64,000 nucleotides of DNA. Origin: Algoriphagus mannitolivorans DSM 15301. GTDB lineage: Bacteria; Bacteroidota; Bacteroidia; Cytophagales; Cyclobacteriaceae. The stretch lies in contig NZ_AUBV01000013.1 in the NCBI RefSeq assembly GCF_000429425.1, forward strand, positions 62,001-126,000, given 5' to 3'. The notes below the pieces were generated by a model. The model was not told the DNA's origin, did not search any database, and worked only from the letters and a program-made list of their open reading frames with translations. The position numbers and the translations under genes were made by a program. Shown one piece after another: positions 33,507 through 42,235 of the stretch; the stretch's first letter is position 1; every line of letters starts with the position of its first letter.

Positions 33507-34703
33507 ATGACTTACCCAAAAAGAAATAATCGTCCCATATCCAAAGGGGCTCCACAGGCACCTGGAAGACACCAAACCAAAAGGAAAATGGTTTCTTCCC
33601 TTGATCCAAAACAATTGGTCAAGAAAGCATTGCCTGTTCAGAAAATCAGTAATCCCACCTCGGGACAAAACTTCATTAATCTTCCCTTGGACAAAAAACT
33701 CCAAGCAAACATTCAAAAGAAAGGATACACCACCTTGACTCCTATCCAGGAGCAAGCGGTTCCAGTTCTTTTGGAAGGAAGAGATATGCTGGCGATTTCC
33801 AAAACAGGATCCGGCAAAACTGCAGCATTTTTGATCCCCTTGATCATGAGATTGCTGGAGAAGCCACTGGCACATTCTGTGTTGATAGTAGCTCCTACCC
33901 GGGAACTTGCCTTGCAGATCGGAGAAGAGTTTAAAGAATTAACGCTGGGAATGAATCTCAGATGGGCCACCTTTATCGGTGGGACCAATATCCAATCTGA
34001 TCTAAATCATCTTTCCCAGAAACCTCAGGTTTTGATCGGGACACCGGGAAGATTGTTGGATTTGGCGAAACAGCGAGTTCTTCCGCTTAAACAAGTAAAT
34101 ACACTTGTTTTGGATGAATTTGACAGAATGCTGGACATGGGATTTATCCAAGACGTCAAGCGATTGGTGGAAATGATTGGTTCAAGAGAGCAAACCTTGC
34201 TCTTCTCTGCCACTTTGGACGCCAGCCAGCAGAAATTGATTTCCGGATTATTAGACAATCCTGTGGAAATCCAAATCGATCCAGGAACTTCTGCCAACGA
34301 GCATATCAATCAGGAAACCATTCAGGTGGCTGACGGAGAAGATAAGTTTTTGGTCATGAAAGACCTTTTCCAGGACTCTTCTTTGGAGAAAGTAATTCTC
34401 TTCACCGAAACGAAAAGACTGGCTGATCGGTTGGCTAAAAAACTGAACCAAAACGGGATCTCTGCAGGTCAAATCCACGGAGATAAATCCCAGAATTTCA
34501 GAAATAGAACCTTGGACGAATTCAAATCAGGAAAGATCCGAGTTTTGGTGGCTACCGATGTAGCTGCTCGAGGTATTGATGTAGCCGATGTAAATCTTGT
34601 CATCAATTACCAAATGCCCATGACCATGGATGCTTATATCCATAGAATTGGGAGAACTGGAAGAGCCGGGAAAACCGGACGAGCAATCACCTTTATCAAC
34701 TGA
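33507..34703 (+). CDS. DEAD-box RNA helicase (RhlE-like)
   Basis: The 398-residue ATP-dependent RNA helicase has a short basic N-terminal extension (1-50), then the core motifs: Q motif region YTTLTPIQEQAVP, AKTGSGKT-like TGSGKT (Walker A), PTRELA, TPGR, DEFD (a variant of DEAD), SAT, ARGIDVADV and HRIGRTGR. It ends soon after motif VI, so there is no C-terminal RNA-binding tail. Such helicases unwind structured RNA at low temperature. It starts 4 bases after the desaturase stop and is followed by a Lys-rich gene and cspA, supporting a cold-response operon. Confidence 0.96.
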   Translation: MTYPKRNNRPISKGAPQAPGRHQTKRKMVSSLDPKQLVKKALPVQKISNPTSGQNFINLPLDKKLQANIQKKGYTTLTPIQEQAVPVLLEGRDMLAISKTGSGKTAAFLIPLIMRLLEKPLAHSVLIVAPTRELALQIGEEFKELTLGMNLRWATFIGGTNIQSDLNHLSQKPQVLIGTPGRLLDLAKQRVLPLKQVNTLVLDEFDRMLDMGFIQDVKRLVEMIGSREQTLLFSATLDASQQKLISGLLDNPVEIQIDPGTSANEHINQETIQVADGEDKFLVMKDLFQDSSLEKVILFTETKRLADRLAKKLNQNGISAGQIHGDKSQNFRNRTLDEFKSGKIRVLVATDVAARGIDVADVNLVINYQMPMTMDAYIHRIGRTGRAGKTGRAITFIN

Positions 34704-34713
34704 GAAATTATCC

Positions 34714-34962
34714 ATGTCGAAAAACCAAAACACATTTATTAAAAAACAAAAAGCCGAGCTCAAAAAGCGAAAGCAAAAAGAGAAACTAGAAAAGAAACTT
34801 GAACGTAAGGCACAGCCGAAAGACGGAAGCCTTGAAAACATGATCGTTTATGTGGATGAATTCGGAAACTTCTCTGATTCTCCGCCTGAGCCTCCAGTAC
34901 CAAAAAAACAATTAAATCAAACCAATAATTCACACAGCCGAAAGGCAGATCAAAACAAGTAA
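34714..34962 (+). CDS. Small Lys-rich protein upstream of cspA
   Basis: ATG at 34714 gives an 82-residue protein. A strongly basic helical N-terminal half (MSKNQNTFIKKQKAEL...) is followed by DGSLENMIVYVDEFGNF and a Pro-rich tail with PPEPPVPKK. This is a recurrent Bacteroidota protein placed directly before cold-shock genes; its function is unknown to me, though RNA binding is plausible from the charge. It lies 10 bases after the helicase and 4 bases before cspA. Confidence 0.85.
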   Translation: MSKNQNTFIKKQKAELKKRKQKEKLEKKLERKAQPKDGSLENMIVYVDEFGNFSDSPPEPPVPKKQLNQTNNSHSRKADQNK

Positions 34963-34966
34963 AATT

Positions 34967-35161
34967 ATGAACCAAGGAACAGTAAAATTCTTCAACGAAA
35001 CAAAAGGATTTGGATTTATCACTCCAGCAGACAACTCTGAAGATGTATTTGTACATCACACTGGACTAGTACACGAAATCCGTGAGAGAGATCAGGTTAC
35101 CTATGACCTAGTACAAGGTAAAAAAGGTATCAATGCCGTTAACGTGAAAGTGGTAAAGTAA
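34967..35161 (+). CDS. Cold-shock protein (CspA family)
   Basis: The 64-residue single cold-shock domain has RNP-1 KGFGFI (13-18) and RNP-2 DVFVHH (26-31), the aromatic face that binds single-stranded RNA and DNA. The length is typical. It is the last gene of the desaturase / helicase / Lys-rich / csp run, with a 4-base gap to the preceding gene and a strong terminator after it. It may also be made from a promoter inside the run, as abundant Csp proteins often are; none is obvious in the short gap. Confidence 0.97.
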   Translation: MNQGTVKFFNETKGFGFITPADNSEDVFVHHTGLVHEIRERDQVTYDLVQGKKGINAVNVKVVK

Positions 35162-35182
35162 TCTCCTCCTTTCACAAACGTT

Positions 35183-35219
35183 AAAGAGGTGCAGGCTTTG
35201 TCTGGACCTCTTTTTTTTT
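35183..35219 (+). terminator. Terminator of the cold-adaptation operon
   Basis: The stem AAAGAGGT ... ACCTCTTT is followed by a run of T, about 20 bases past the cspA stop. Confidence 0.9.
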
Positions 35220-35343
35220 GCTTTCATTTTGATGTTTTTGAGCTCACAGACCCTGTAAGAGCCAATGGATTCAGTAAATCAAATTAAATTCTGAAAATCA
35301 TAAAAATAACTGTAATTTCTGTGGCTTTTCGCCCAACACACCC

Positions 35344-35832
35344 ATGAAAAACCATAGACAATTCCTTCCTCTTTTCAGAATATTTGCAATTGCCGGTATT
35401 CTGATTTCTAACTCACTGGTAGATGCTCGGGCTCAAGATTCCGAACCCAATCCCTATCGAAAAACAACACTCCATGGAGGACTTGGTTTTGCTGGGATAT
35501 ATGGTACAGCTTTTATCAATCTGGAACGGATGCTCACCCAATCCTTGGATAAAAAAGTAACCGGTACATTTGGAAAAGTAGGATATGGCACCTATGGTGC
35601 TTGGGGAGATTCGGGACAATACTTCAATCTCCAATATGGAATTATTACCGGAAGAAAGGCCAGTCATTTTGAAATGAGTGCTGGGCCGAATTTCGTAGTG
35701 AATGGAGATATGGATTTCCCGATTGCATTCAATTTTGCTTATCGCCACCAAAAACCAGGAAAACCATTCCTTTTCCGAACCGGCTTCGGTTTTCCTGAAT
35801 CTTTGTTTTTTGCAATGGGTCTTTCCTTTTAA
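35344..35832 (+). CDS. Secreted or outer-membrane beta-rich protein, 162 residues
   Basis: A signal peptide (1-30, ending DARAQ) is followed by alternating aromatic/Gly strands (LHGGLGFAGIYGTAFINLER, FNLQYGIITGR, FEMSAGPNFVV) and a C-terminal F in MGLSF. This resembles a small outer-membrane beta-barrel, but it is too short for a large pore. No family is recognised. The gene is 80 bases before the serine hydrolase, which may have its own promoter. Confidence 0.75.
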   Translation: MKNHRQFLPLFRIFAIAGILISNSLVDARAQDSEPNPYRKTTLHGGLGFAGIYGTAFINLERMLTQSLDKKVTGTFGKVGYGTYGAWGDSGQYFNLQYGIITGRKASHFEMSAGPNFVVNGDMDFPIAFNFAYRHQKPGKPFLFRTGFGFPESLFFAMGLSF

Positions 35833-35911
35833 AGAAATGACTCATTCTTAAAATATAATTTCCATATTTAATTCTGCTTCAATACTTTAACCTCTAGCAC
35901 CTACTCCTTCC

Positions 35912-37186
35912 ATGAAACCTACATCCCTCCTATTCCCGATCCTGTTAATAGCCATTTTCTCCTGCTCCAAAGCTTCCAAAGAAGACCTTGTCATTGATGA
36001 ATCGGCAAAAGCCCGGCTTGACTCAGCTCTCATCGAAATGGTGGAATCGGGAATGGTGGCTGGAGCATCTGCCTTAATTTATGAGAAAGGCGAAGAGGTT
36101 TACTTTAAGGCAGCGGGTTTTGCGGATAGAGAAGCACAAAAGCCAATGGAAAGAAATACTTTGGCCATCATCTATTCCATGACCAAGCCAATTACTGGAG
36201 TGGCATTGATGACTTTGTACGAGCAAGGTGCATTTCAACTTGACGATCCCTTGGAAAAATATGCTCCTGAATTCGCCAATATGATGGTTTTTGCGGGCAT
36301 GGATTCGGTATCTGGAGAAATCAAACTTGAGCCACTTACCAGACCTATTACCATCAGAGATATCACCCGACATACCGCTGGATTTGCAACCAATCCAAAC
36401 CAACCCGGATTAGGGGAGCTATTAAAGGCCGCTGATCCTGGAAACCGGAATAACACCTTGGTTCAAATGGCGGAAAAAATGGGGAAAGTTCCTCTCATGT
36501 TTCAGCCTGGAGCCCAGTGGGCTTATGGACCTTCGGTAGATGTTCAGGCATTCTTGGTAGAAAGACTTTCTGGCAAACCTTATGGGGAATATGTTCGGGA
36601 AAATGTTTTGGATCCTCTGGGGATGAGCGAAACACGATATTTCGTTCCAGAAAGTGATCAGAACCGCTTGTCGGCCATGTACCGAAGGTCGGAAGATGGT
36701 GCCCTGAGTCAAGTTCCGGATTCTATTGCTCATGCCTTCAATACTCAGCAGTGGGCCTTGACCCCGGGAGGTTATGGCTTGACTTCTACTTTGGACGATT
36801 ACATGAAGTTTGCCCAAATGCTGGTCAATGGTGGAACCTATGAGGGAACCACAATTCTCAAACCGGAAACGGTGAAACTAATGGCTACCAACCAGCTGGA
36901 TGAGAGCGTCACAGAGCGGATGTTTCTACCTAGTAAGGGGAATGTTGGTTTTGGGATTGATTTTGCCGTAAGAGTGGCTCCTACCTCTTCTCCGGAGGAA
37001 AATATGGGAATGGTTGGAGAGTATTTCTGGGATGGAGCAGCCAGCACCTTATTTTGGGTAGATCCTCAAAACAATTTGACAGCAGTTCTCTTCGTCCAAG
37101 TCATGCCTTTTGCCGGACAGGTTCATAAGAAATTCAGAGATGCAGTTTATGGGCCCTTTCAAGATCCCAACAAAGGACAAAATTAG
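35912..37186 (+). CDS. Lipid-anchored serine hydrolase of the beta-lactamase family
   Basis: The 424-residue protein has a lipoprotein signal ending IFSC (Cys18). It has the class C beta-lactamase/esterase fold marks: nucleophile motif S89-M-T-K92, a Tyr motif in WAYGPS (Tyr205) and GGYGLTSTLDDYMKF before the C-terminal part. Members include esterases, D-amino-peptidases and PBP-like enzymes; the substrate cannot be told. It would sit in the periplasm or outer membrane. Upstream is the small outer-membrane-like gene; downstream is a weak terminator. Confidence 0.93.
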   Translation: MKPTSLLFPILLIAIFSCSKASKEDLVIDESAKARLDSALIEMVESGMVAGASALIYEKGEEVYFKAAGFADREAQKPMERNTLAIIYSMTKPITGVALMTLYEQGAFQLDDPLEKYAPEFANMMVFAGMDSVSGEIKLEPLTRPITIRDITRHTAGFATNPNQPGLGELLKAADPGNRNNTLVQMAEKMGKVPLMFQPGAQWAYGPSVDVQAFLVERLSGKPYGEYVRENVLDPLGMSETRYFVPESDQNRLSAMYRRSEDGALSQVPDSIAHAFNTQQWALTPGGYGLTSTLDDYMKFAQMLVNGGTYEGTTILKPETVKLMATNQLDESVTERMFLPSKGNVGFGIDFAVRVAPTSSPEENMGMVGEYFWDGAASTLFWVDPQNNLTAVLFVQVMPFAGQVHKKFRDAVYGPFQDPNKGQN

Positions 37187-37304
37187 ATTGATTTCCTTTG
37201 GATAAGAATTCCAATACTGAGTTCTACCTTCAAATTTTAGTCTTATTCTGCTTATCCAAAGAAGCTCGCAACGCCTTCGGGTTGGGGAATATTTTAGAGT
37301 AAAC

Positions 37305-37327
37305 GGGGAGATTATTCCCCATTTTTT
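37305..37327 (+). terminator. Probable terminator after the serine hydrolase gene
   Basis: GGGGA ... TCCCC followed by ATTTTTTAT, about 120 bases past the stop. The short stem makes this a moderate call; an overlapping longer pairing with GGGGAAT at 37274 is possible. Confidence 0.55.
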
Positions 37328-37457
37328 ATGCAAGAATTCCAAGGAATAAAATATAAAAAACCATTAATTGGCTTCTAGAGCCTGAATTTTAACAATAATG
37401 CAGTATTGTTTGAATTGGTATTCAACTTGATTTTTGGAAATCCTAAACTACAGGATC

Positions 37458-37694
37458 ATGACTATCAAAAATATTGTTGAGGTTTCAGGGAAATCAAACA
37501 AAGGAATAGAAGCTGCTGTGGAAAATGCTGTTCAGGAAGTTTCAAAGCTTTTCATCAATGTCAGCACAATCCACCTCAAGGACATAAGAGTTCATATCCA
37601 TAAAGGGAAAATCGACTTATACGAGGTTACCTGTGATTTGTCATTTTCCAGAGAAAAGACGGAGACTTTTCAAAGTCAAAGTATAACCGGTTAA
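37458..37694 (+). CDS. Dodecin-like protein (second copy) without the flavin-stacking Trp
   Basis: ATG at 37458 gives 78 residues. The fold pattern matches the first dodecin closely: KGIEAAVENAVQEVSK, LKDIRVHI and a last strand CDLSFS. At the position of Trp39 in copy one there is His39 (STIHLKD). It also carries an extra polar tail of about 12 residues (EKTETFQSQSITG). Loss of the stacking Trp suggests weaker or different ligand binding. The gene converges on the amidase gene with a 10-base gap and has no evident terminator. Confidence 0.85.
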   Translation: MTIKNIVEVSGKSNKGIEAAVENAVQEVSKLFINVSTIHLKDIRVHIHKGKIDLYEVTCDLSFSREKTETFQSQSITG

Positions 37695-37704
37695 GAGAAG
37701 CGCG

Positions 37705-39372
37705 TTATTTTTTCCCCGAAAACAAAGGAGGATTCTTTTCTTCAAAATCCGTGAGGTCTTGAAACGCCTTAGCCAACTCCAGTATTTTACCTTCTTGATA
37801 CAAATTTCCCAGAAGCGTCAGGCTGGTTGGTCTACCCTTTTCATCAAAGCCATTGGGAATACTCAAGGCAGGATGTCCGGTAAGATTAGTGATCAACACT
37901 TGTCTGCTTTTACTCGCTGGGGCAATGATCACATCATAATCATCAAATAGATCATTGATTTCCTCAATCAGCATCGACCGAACCCGATTGGCTTGAAGGT
38001 ATTCCACAGCTGGAATAAACCGGGATTGTCTCAGGGAATTTGCCCGGGACCCCTCGTGCTGCTCAACCATAAGATCCACCTCACCACTTCTCACCAAATC
38101 ATCAAAGAAGGCTCCGGATTCAGCTCGAAGAATGATATCAAAAACCCCATAGGGATAGTTTTCAGGAAGCTCAATTGGGGTTAATTCTAATCCCATTTTC
38201 CGAAAAACTTCCAAGGAGGCGAGCATATTTTGGCCGGATTCAGTGGTGTCTTTTTCGATATCCTTTTGAAGGAAAGCCACTTTCAGTTTTTTCACATCAC
38301 CTGCGGCAGAAAATTCAAAGGAAATCTCATTGGTCGAGGGATCATACTCATCCTTTCCGTAAATCGCCTGAAAAACAATGGCACAATCTTCTGCACTTCT
38401 GGCCATAGGGCCAATTTTATCCATAGACCAACTCAAGCTCATCGCTCCATGACGACTCACCCGGCCATAGGTAGGTCGGAGACCTGTGATTCCGGTTCGA
38501 GCTGAGGGCGAGGTTATCGAGCCCAAAGTCTCTGTTCCAATGGCAAACGGCACCAAGCCAGCAGAAGTAGCGGCTCCAGATCCAGCTGAAGATCCTGTAG
38601 CACCTTGACTCAAGTCCCAGGGGTTGAGGGTTTTTCCACCAAACCAAACATCCCCTCTTGCCAGGGATCCTGAGACTAGTTTAGCGATTAAAACTGCACC
38701 TTGTGCCTCCAGCTTTTGCACTACGGTCGCTGTCATGTCAATCACTTGATCTTTATAGGGTTCCGCTCCCCAAGTGGTCGGATAGCCTTTGACAGCGAGC
38801 AAATCTTTCACCCCATAAGGAATCCCATGTAGAATTCCCCGGATCTTCCCTGCTGCCAGTTCTTCATCTGCTCTTTTTGCCTGTTCCATAGCCAGATCTT
38901 CAGTGAGTGTGATGACGCTGTGGAGTTTGGAATCATGCTCCTTTATTCTGGAAATGAAAAACTGGGTAAGCTCCACGGAGGTAATTTTCCTGCTTTGAAT
39001 TAAAGAGGCCAATTGTGGGATCGTGAAAAATGCAAGCTCATTTTTGTCTTCCGGAAGCTCAATAGCTTTGGGAATGGAAAAACTTGGAGAAGTTTCAAAC
39101 ACAGGAAATTGGAAAGCTCTTGGATGCGGGTCAAAAAGTACTGCGGGGAAAACTTCATTGGGGATTTCAATACTCCTTAGGCTGTCATACCCAGCCTTAT
39201 TTCTTGCCAAATAATTCGCCAGTGGATCAAAGTGCTGTTTATTCAACTCCAGCCCAATTAACTTTTGAGACTGTCGGATACTTTTTTTAGAAACAGAATC
39301 TTCTTTACTCTTACAGGCAAATTGCAAAATCAATACACTGGAGACTAAAACAGCGGATAAAAGTGATCTCAT
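37705..39372 (-). CDS. Lipid-anchored amidase-signature enzyme
   Basis: The 555-residue protein has a lipoprotein signal (hydrophobic 5-18, LQFAC with Cys20), then about 90 residues before the amidase-signature domain. The catalytic set is Lys189 (GIPYGVKD), a cis-Ser in GATGSSAGSGAA (about 262) and nucleophile Ser285 (ETLGSITSPS). Family members hydrolyse amides, peptides or carbamates; the family also includes GatA, but the envelope anchor and lack of GatB/GatC nearby argue against tRNA amidation. It is a single gene, convergent with the second dodecin. Confidence 0.93.
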   Translation of the reverse strand: MRSLLSAVLVSSVLILQFACKSKEDSVSKKSIRQSQKLIGLELNKQHFDPLANYLARNKAGYDSLRSIEIPNEVFPAVLFDPHPRAFQFPVFETSPSFSIPKAIELPEDKNELAFFTIPQLASLIQSRKITSVELTQFFISRIKEHDSKLHSVITLTEDLAMEQAKRADEELAAGKIRGILHGIPYGVKDLLAVKGYPTTWGAEPYKDQVIDMTATVVQKLEAQGAVLIAKLVSGSLARGDVWFGGKTLNPWDLSQGATGSSAGSGAATSAGLVPFAIGTETLGSITSPSARTGITGLRPTYGRVSRHGAMSLSWSMDKIGPMARSAEDCAIVFQAIYGKDEYDPSTNEISFEFSAAGDVKKLKVAFLQKDIEKDTTESGQNMLASLEVFRKMGLELTPIELPENYPYGVFDIILRAESGAFFDDLVRSGEVDLMVEQHEGSRANSLRQSRFIPAVEYLQANRVRSMLIEEINDLFDDYDVIIAPASKSRQVLITNLTGHPALSIPNGFDEKGRPTSLTLLGNLYQEGKILELAKAFQDLTDFEEKNPPLFSGKK

Positions 39373-39477
39373 TCAGGAATCAGGACTAGTGGGTGAGCAG
39401 GAATTTTTCTTCCGGTCAAAATAGAAAAATCCAAGTTGTAAACAGGACGAAATTGGGTTGATCGGTAAAAAATGCAT

Positions 39478-39507
39478 AAAAAAAGCCCAAACCTAATGGC
39501 TTGGGCT
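39478..39507 (-). terminator. Terminator of the SDR gene
   Basis: On the minus strand AGCCCAA ... TTGGGCT is followed by a run of seven T. It begins 10 bases past the stop at 39517. Confidence 0.9.
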
Positions 39508-39516
39508 AGCTGTGTT

Positions 39517-40269
39517 TTATTGGGCGAGATACCCTCCGTCCACGGGATAATAAGACCCAGTTACAAAACTGGAGTTGGATGAGGCCAGAAACAAAATCAA
39601 ATCGGCAACCTCTTCTGATTTCCCCAGCCTATTCATGGGATGTAAAGATTCCACTTGCTTAATCGTCTCTGGCTCTAAAACATTTGTAAGCAATGGGGTA
39701 TTGATATAGCCCGGTCCGATGGAGTTTACCCGGATATTTTGGTTAGCATACTCGAGGGCTGCTGCCTTTGTCAATCCCACCACTCCATGCTTTGAGGCTA
39801 CATAAGCAGGGGAAAATCTTGTTCCTACATTACCCAGAATTGAAGCAATATTTACAATGGATCCTCCTCCAGATTTTAGCATAGCTGGAATTTGAAATCG
39901 CATCCCATAAAATACTCCGTTGAGGTTGATGTCCACGACTTTTTGCCAACCATCCAAGGGATATTCACCTGTAAGTGCCAAAGGTCCGCCGATTCCTGCA
40001 TTATTCACCGCAATGTCCAAGCCTCCATAGGTATCCATGGCAAATTGAACCAAAGCTTCCTGCTCCTTGGCTTGGGATGTATCACATTTGAAAAAACTTG
40101 CCTCTCCTCCAGATTTTTTGATCTCCTCTAGGACTTCTTTCCCATGCCCTTCATGAATGTCAGATACAATCACTTTGGCACCCTGATTAGCAAAAAGAAG
40201 AGCGGCTGCTTTTCCAATTCCAGATCCAGCTCCAGTGATCAGTGCTACTTTGTTCGATAAGGTTTTCAT
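39517..40269 (-). CDS. Short-chain dehydrogenase/reductase (SDR)
   Basis: I set the start at 40269 (MKTLSNKVALITG), giving 250 residues, the classical SDR length; an upstream in-frame start adds a basic tail. Marks are the cofactor motif TGAGSGIG (12-19), NNAG, the catalytic Ser in NIASILG and YVASK (Tyr/Lys pair, about 153-157), and PGYINTP after the active site. The Asp after beta-2 (VIVSDIHEG) favours NAD(H). The substrate is unknown. It is monocistronic with its own terminator. Confidence 0.95.
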   Translation of the reverse strand: MKTLSNKVALITGAGSGIGKAAALLFANQGAKVIVSDIHEGHGKEVLEEIKKSGGEASFFKCDTSQAKEQEALVQFAMDTYGGLDIAVNNAGIGGPLALTGEYPLDGWQKVVDINLNGVFYGMRFQIPAMLKSGGGSIVNIASILGNVGTRFSPAYVASKHGVVGLTKAAALEYANQNIRVNSIGPGYINTPLLTNVLEPETIKQVESLHPMNRLGKSEEVADLILFLASSNSSFVTGSYYPVDGGYLAQ

Positions 40270-40494
40270 TGGTCGTTTTGTTTGGTTAATGGTCAAAGAG
40301 GTAAGCCCTCCTTTTATTTTACGTACCAATAAATGTTTCGGGCCTCTAGACCTAGAATATTTACCTTAAAATGACTTTTATCATAACACAAGTAGTGGAT
40401 TAAGGCATTTGGAATTTCCTAGCTCCATATCGTAAATGGGAAAATATGCGGGGTTTGATTAATTTGAAGCTAAATAAACTCTAAACCCAGCATT

Positions 40495-41208
40495 ATGAAA
40501 ACCCAACTATTAGTAATCGCCTTAATCTTATTAGGCATAATTTCCTGCAGTCCCAGAAACGTAGATGATTCTGACAACCGCTTTGAAAATGTGGAAGAAA
40601 TCTCCGGAGTTGCTAGACTGAAAATCAGTGGAGTTATCAATCTGACTTTGATTCAATCTGATAATGAATCCATCAGTATTGAGGGAAGTGAGGAGCTCTC
40701 AGAGCGATTTAAAATTACTCAGCAAGGGGACCAATTAGAACTGGAATTGAAAGATGTGAAAGGCAATTTCTTCAAGGATAAAAGCTTGGATGTGACCCTT
40801 CAAATCGCCGATTTAAAAGAATTGGAATTTGAAGGAGTGGGAAATATCAAAACCCAATCTGCCTTCAATGTTGACCAAATTTCGATCCGAGGCGAAGGTG
40901 TAGGAAATATCAACTTGGAATTGAATGCGAATCGCATTGATGCAGATCTGGATCTGATGGGCAATATGAACCTGAAGGGAAAATCGGATCGGTTTAACCT
41001 GGACAATGAGGGAATCGGAAATATCGATGCATCCGGTCTAATTGCCCAAAATGTGGATTTGAGAAGCTCCGGGATTGGCCGAGTGGCTGTTCATTGCGAG
41101 GGAGAACTTTCCCTGGAAGTATCAGGTATCGGGGAAGTAAAATACACCGGATACCCTAAAGTCATCAAGGAAGACGTCAGTGGGATTGGAAAAGTTAGCC
41201 GGAATTAA
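40495..41208 (+). CDS. DUF2807 (head-GIN) lipoprotein
   Basis: The 237-residue protein has a lipoprotein signal ending IISCS (Cys19). A right-handed beta-solenoid-like domain follows, with repeating G-x-G-x-I/V turns: SGVARLKISGVINLTL, FEGVGNIKTQ, GEGVGNINLELNA, NEGIGNIDASGL, SSGIGRVAV, SGIGEVKYTG and SGIGKVSRN. This is the DUF2807 pattern, sometimes called putative auto-transporter adhesin. It is probably on the periplasmic or surface face; the function is not known. The stop codon lies inside the loop of the terminator hairpin. Confidence 0.92.
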   Translation: MKTQLLVIALILLGIISCSPRNVDDSDNRFENVEEISGVARLKISGVINLTLIQSDNESISIEGSEELSERFKITQQGDQLELELKDVKGNFFKDKSLDVTLQIADLKELEFEGVGNIKTQSAFNVDQISIRGEGVGNINLELNANRIDADLDLMGNMNLKGKSDRFNLDNEGIGNIDASGLIAQNVDLRSSGIGRVAVHCEGELSLEVSGIGEVKYTGYPKVIKEDVSGIGKVSRN

Positions 41209-41221
41209 TCCGGCTTTTTTT
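41197..41221 (+). terminator. Terminator overlapping the DUF2807 stop codon
   Basis: AGCCGGA-ATTAA-TCCGGCT followed by T residues; the TAA stop is at 41206-41208 within the loop and right arm. The convergent gene's stop begins at 41220, so the intergenic distance is almost nil. Confidence 0.88.
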
Positions 41222-41588
41222 ATGAAGTGAAATTGCAGGAAGAATTCGAAGGCTTCCAGGCGATCCTCACATGGGTGATTTCTGAGGGATCAATGCCACT
41301 TTGTTCGCTCAGAAATCCAATATTTTCACCGCTGCAATCCACAACAGTGACTATGGAATTGCAAAACGGACAGCAGTTTTCCATTAAGAAGACTGTATTT
41401 CCCTTATATCTTGCTTCAACGATGTAAAAATACTCGGGAAATGAACTTGCCTCAATTTCTTCAATACGCTCCACGAACCAAGGCAAATTTTGGGCAGGAT
41501 TTTCGACTCCACAGGATTCAGGACCTTCTGAATCTTTACAGGAAAAAAATACGAGACTTAGAAAAAGGAAAGGAAGTAAGTATTTCAT
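41220..41588 (-). CDS. Small Cys-rich lipoprotein
   Basis: The 122-residue protein has a lipoprotein signal (MKYLLPFLFLSLVFFSC, Cys17). The mature part has five further Cys (E-S-C-G, N-C-C-P-F-C-N, V-D-C-S-G, S-S-C-N) likely forming disulfides, and the phrase NLPWFVERIEEIEAS. This loosely resembles the DUF6970-type lipoproteins, an assignment I hold weakly. It converges on the DUF2807 gene. No clear minus-strand terminator is visible other than that shared hairpin. Confidence 0.82.
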   Translation of the reverse strand: MKYLLPFLFLSLVFFSCKDSEGPESCGVENPAQNLPWFVERIEEIEASSFPEYFYIVEARYKGNTVFLMENCCPFCNSIVTVVDCSGENIGFLSEQSGIDPSEITHVRIAWKPSNSSCNFTS

Positions 41589-41647
41589 CGTATTTGTTTT
41601 GTTTCCTTTACGGGAAAAAAGAATAAGACGCTACATCCCAACCAGGG

Positions 41648-42235
41648 TTACCACTTTTTCAACTGCTCATAGACCAAGTGCATCGGAAAGCCCATGACCG
41701 TATAATAGGAGCCTTGAATACTATTGACTCCCATGTATCCAATCCATTCCTGGATCCCATAAGCTCCAGCCTTATCAAATGGTTTATACTTACGGATATA
41801 ATGCCAAATCTCCTCTTCCTCCAAAAAACGGAAGGTCACTACGGCCTCGTCTTCCAAGGTCACTTTTTTCTTTCTGTCCATCAAGGTGACGGCTGTCATC
41901 ACGATATGGGAAGATCCTGAAAGGCTTTTGAGCATATCAAAAGCCTCTTCCTCAGAATTGGGCTTGCCCAAAATATGACCACGTTCTATCACCACGGTAT
42001 CTGAAGTAATCAGGATTTCATTTTCCTGAAGCTCACCAGGATAGCTTTCAGCTTTGAGTTTGGACAGATAGGCTGCCACAAATTCTACCGGAATCTCCTC
42101 AGGGATAGACTCATCCACATCGAGCTTTCTTACTTCAAAATCGACTTCCAGCCCTTTTAGCAACTCCTGTCTTCTGGGCGAGCCAGAGGCGAGAATGATT
42201 TTTTTATTCTTGAGTTTTTGTAAAAAAGGCTCCAT
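41648..42235 (-). CDS. maf: Maf-like nucleoside triphosphate pyrophosphatase
   Basis: Maf proteins hydrolyse dTTP, UTP or modified nucleotides to monophosphates. Marks are LASGSPRRQELL near the N-terminus, ITSDTVV in the middle and KPFDKAGAYGIQEW in the C-terminal half. I chose ATG at 42235 (195 residues); ATG at 42241 two codons earlier is equally possible. The start overlaps the 3' end of the DUF1015 gene by about 32 bases, so it is the third gene of the accC-DUF1015-maf run. Length and motifs are normal. Confidence 0.95.
   Translation of the reverse strand: MEPFLQKLKNKKIILASGSPRRQELLKGLEVDFEVRKLDVDESIPEEIPVEFVAAYLSKLKAESYPGELQENEILITSDTVVIERGHILGKPNSEEEAFDMLKSLSGSSHIVMTAVTLMDRKKKVTLEDEAVVTFRFLEEEEIWHYIRKYKPFDKAGAYGIQEWIGYMGVNSIQGSYYTVMGFPMHLVYEQLKKW

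Noticed and set aside
34106..34117. DEFD instead of DEAD in the helicase as a defect
   Set aside because: Variation at the third position is tolerated in motif II; the catalytic Asp-Glu and final Asp remain.
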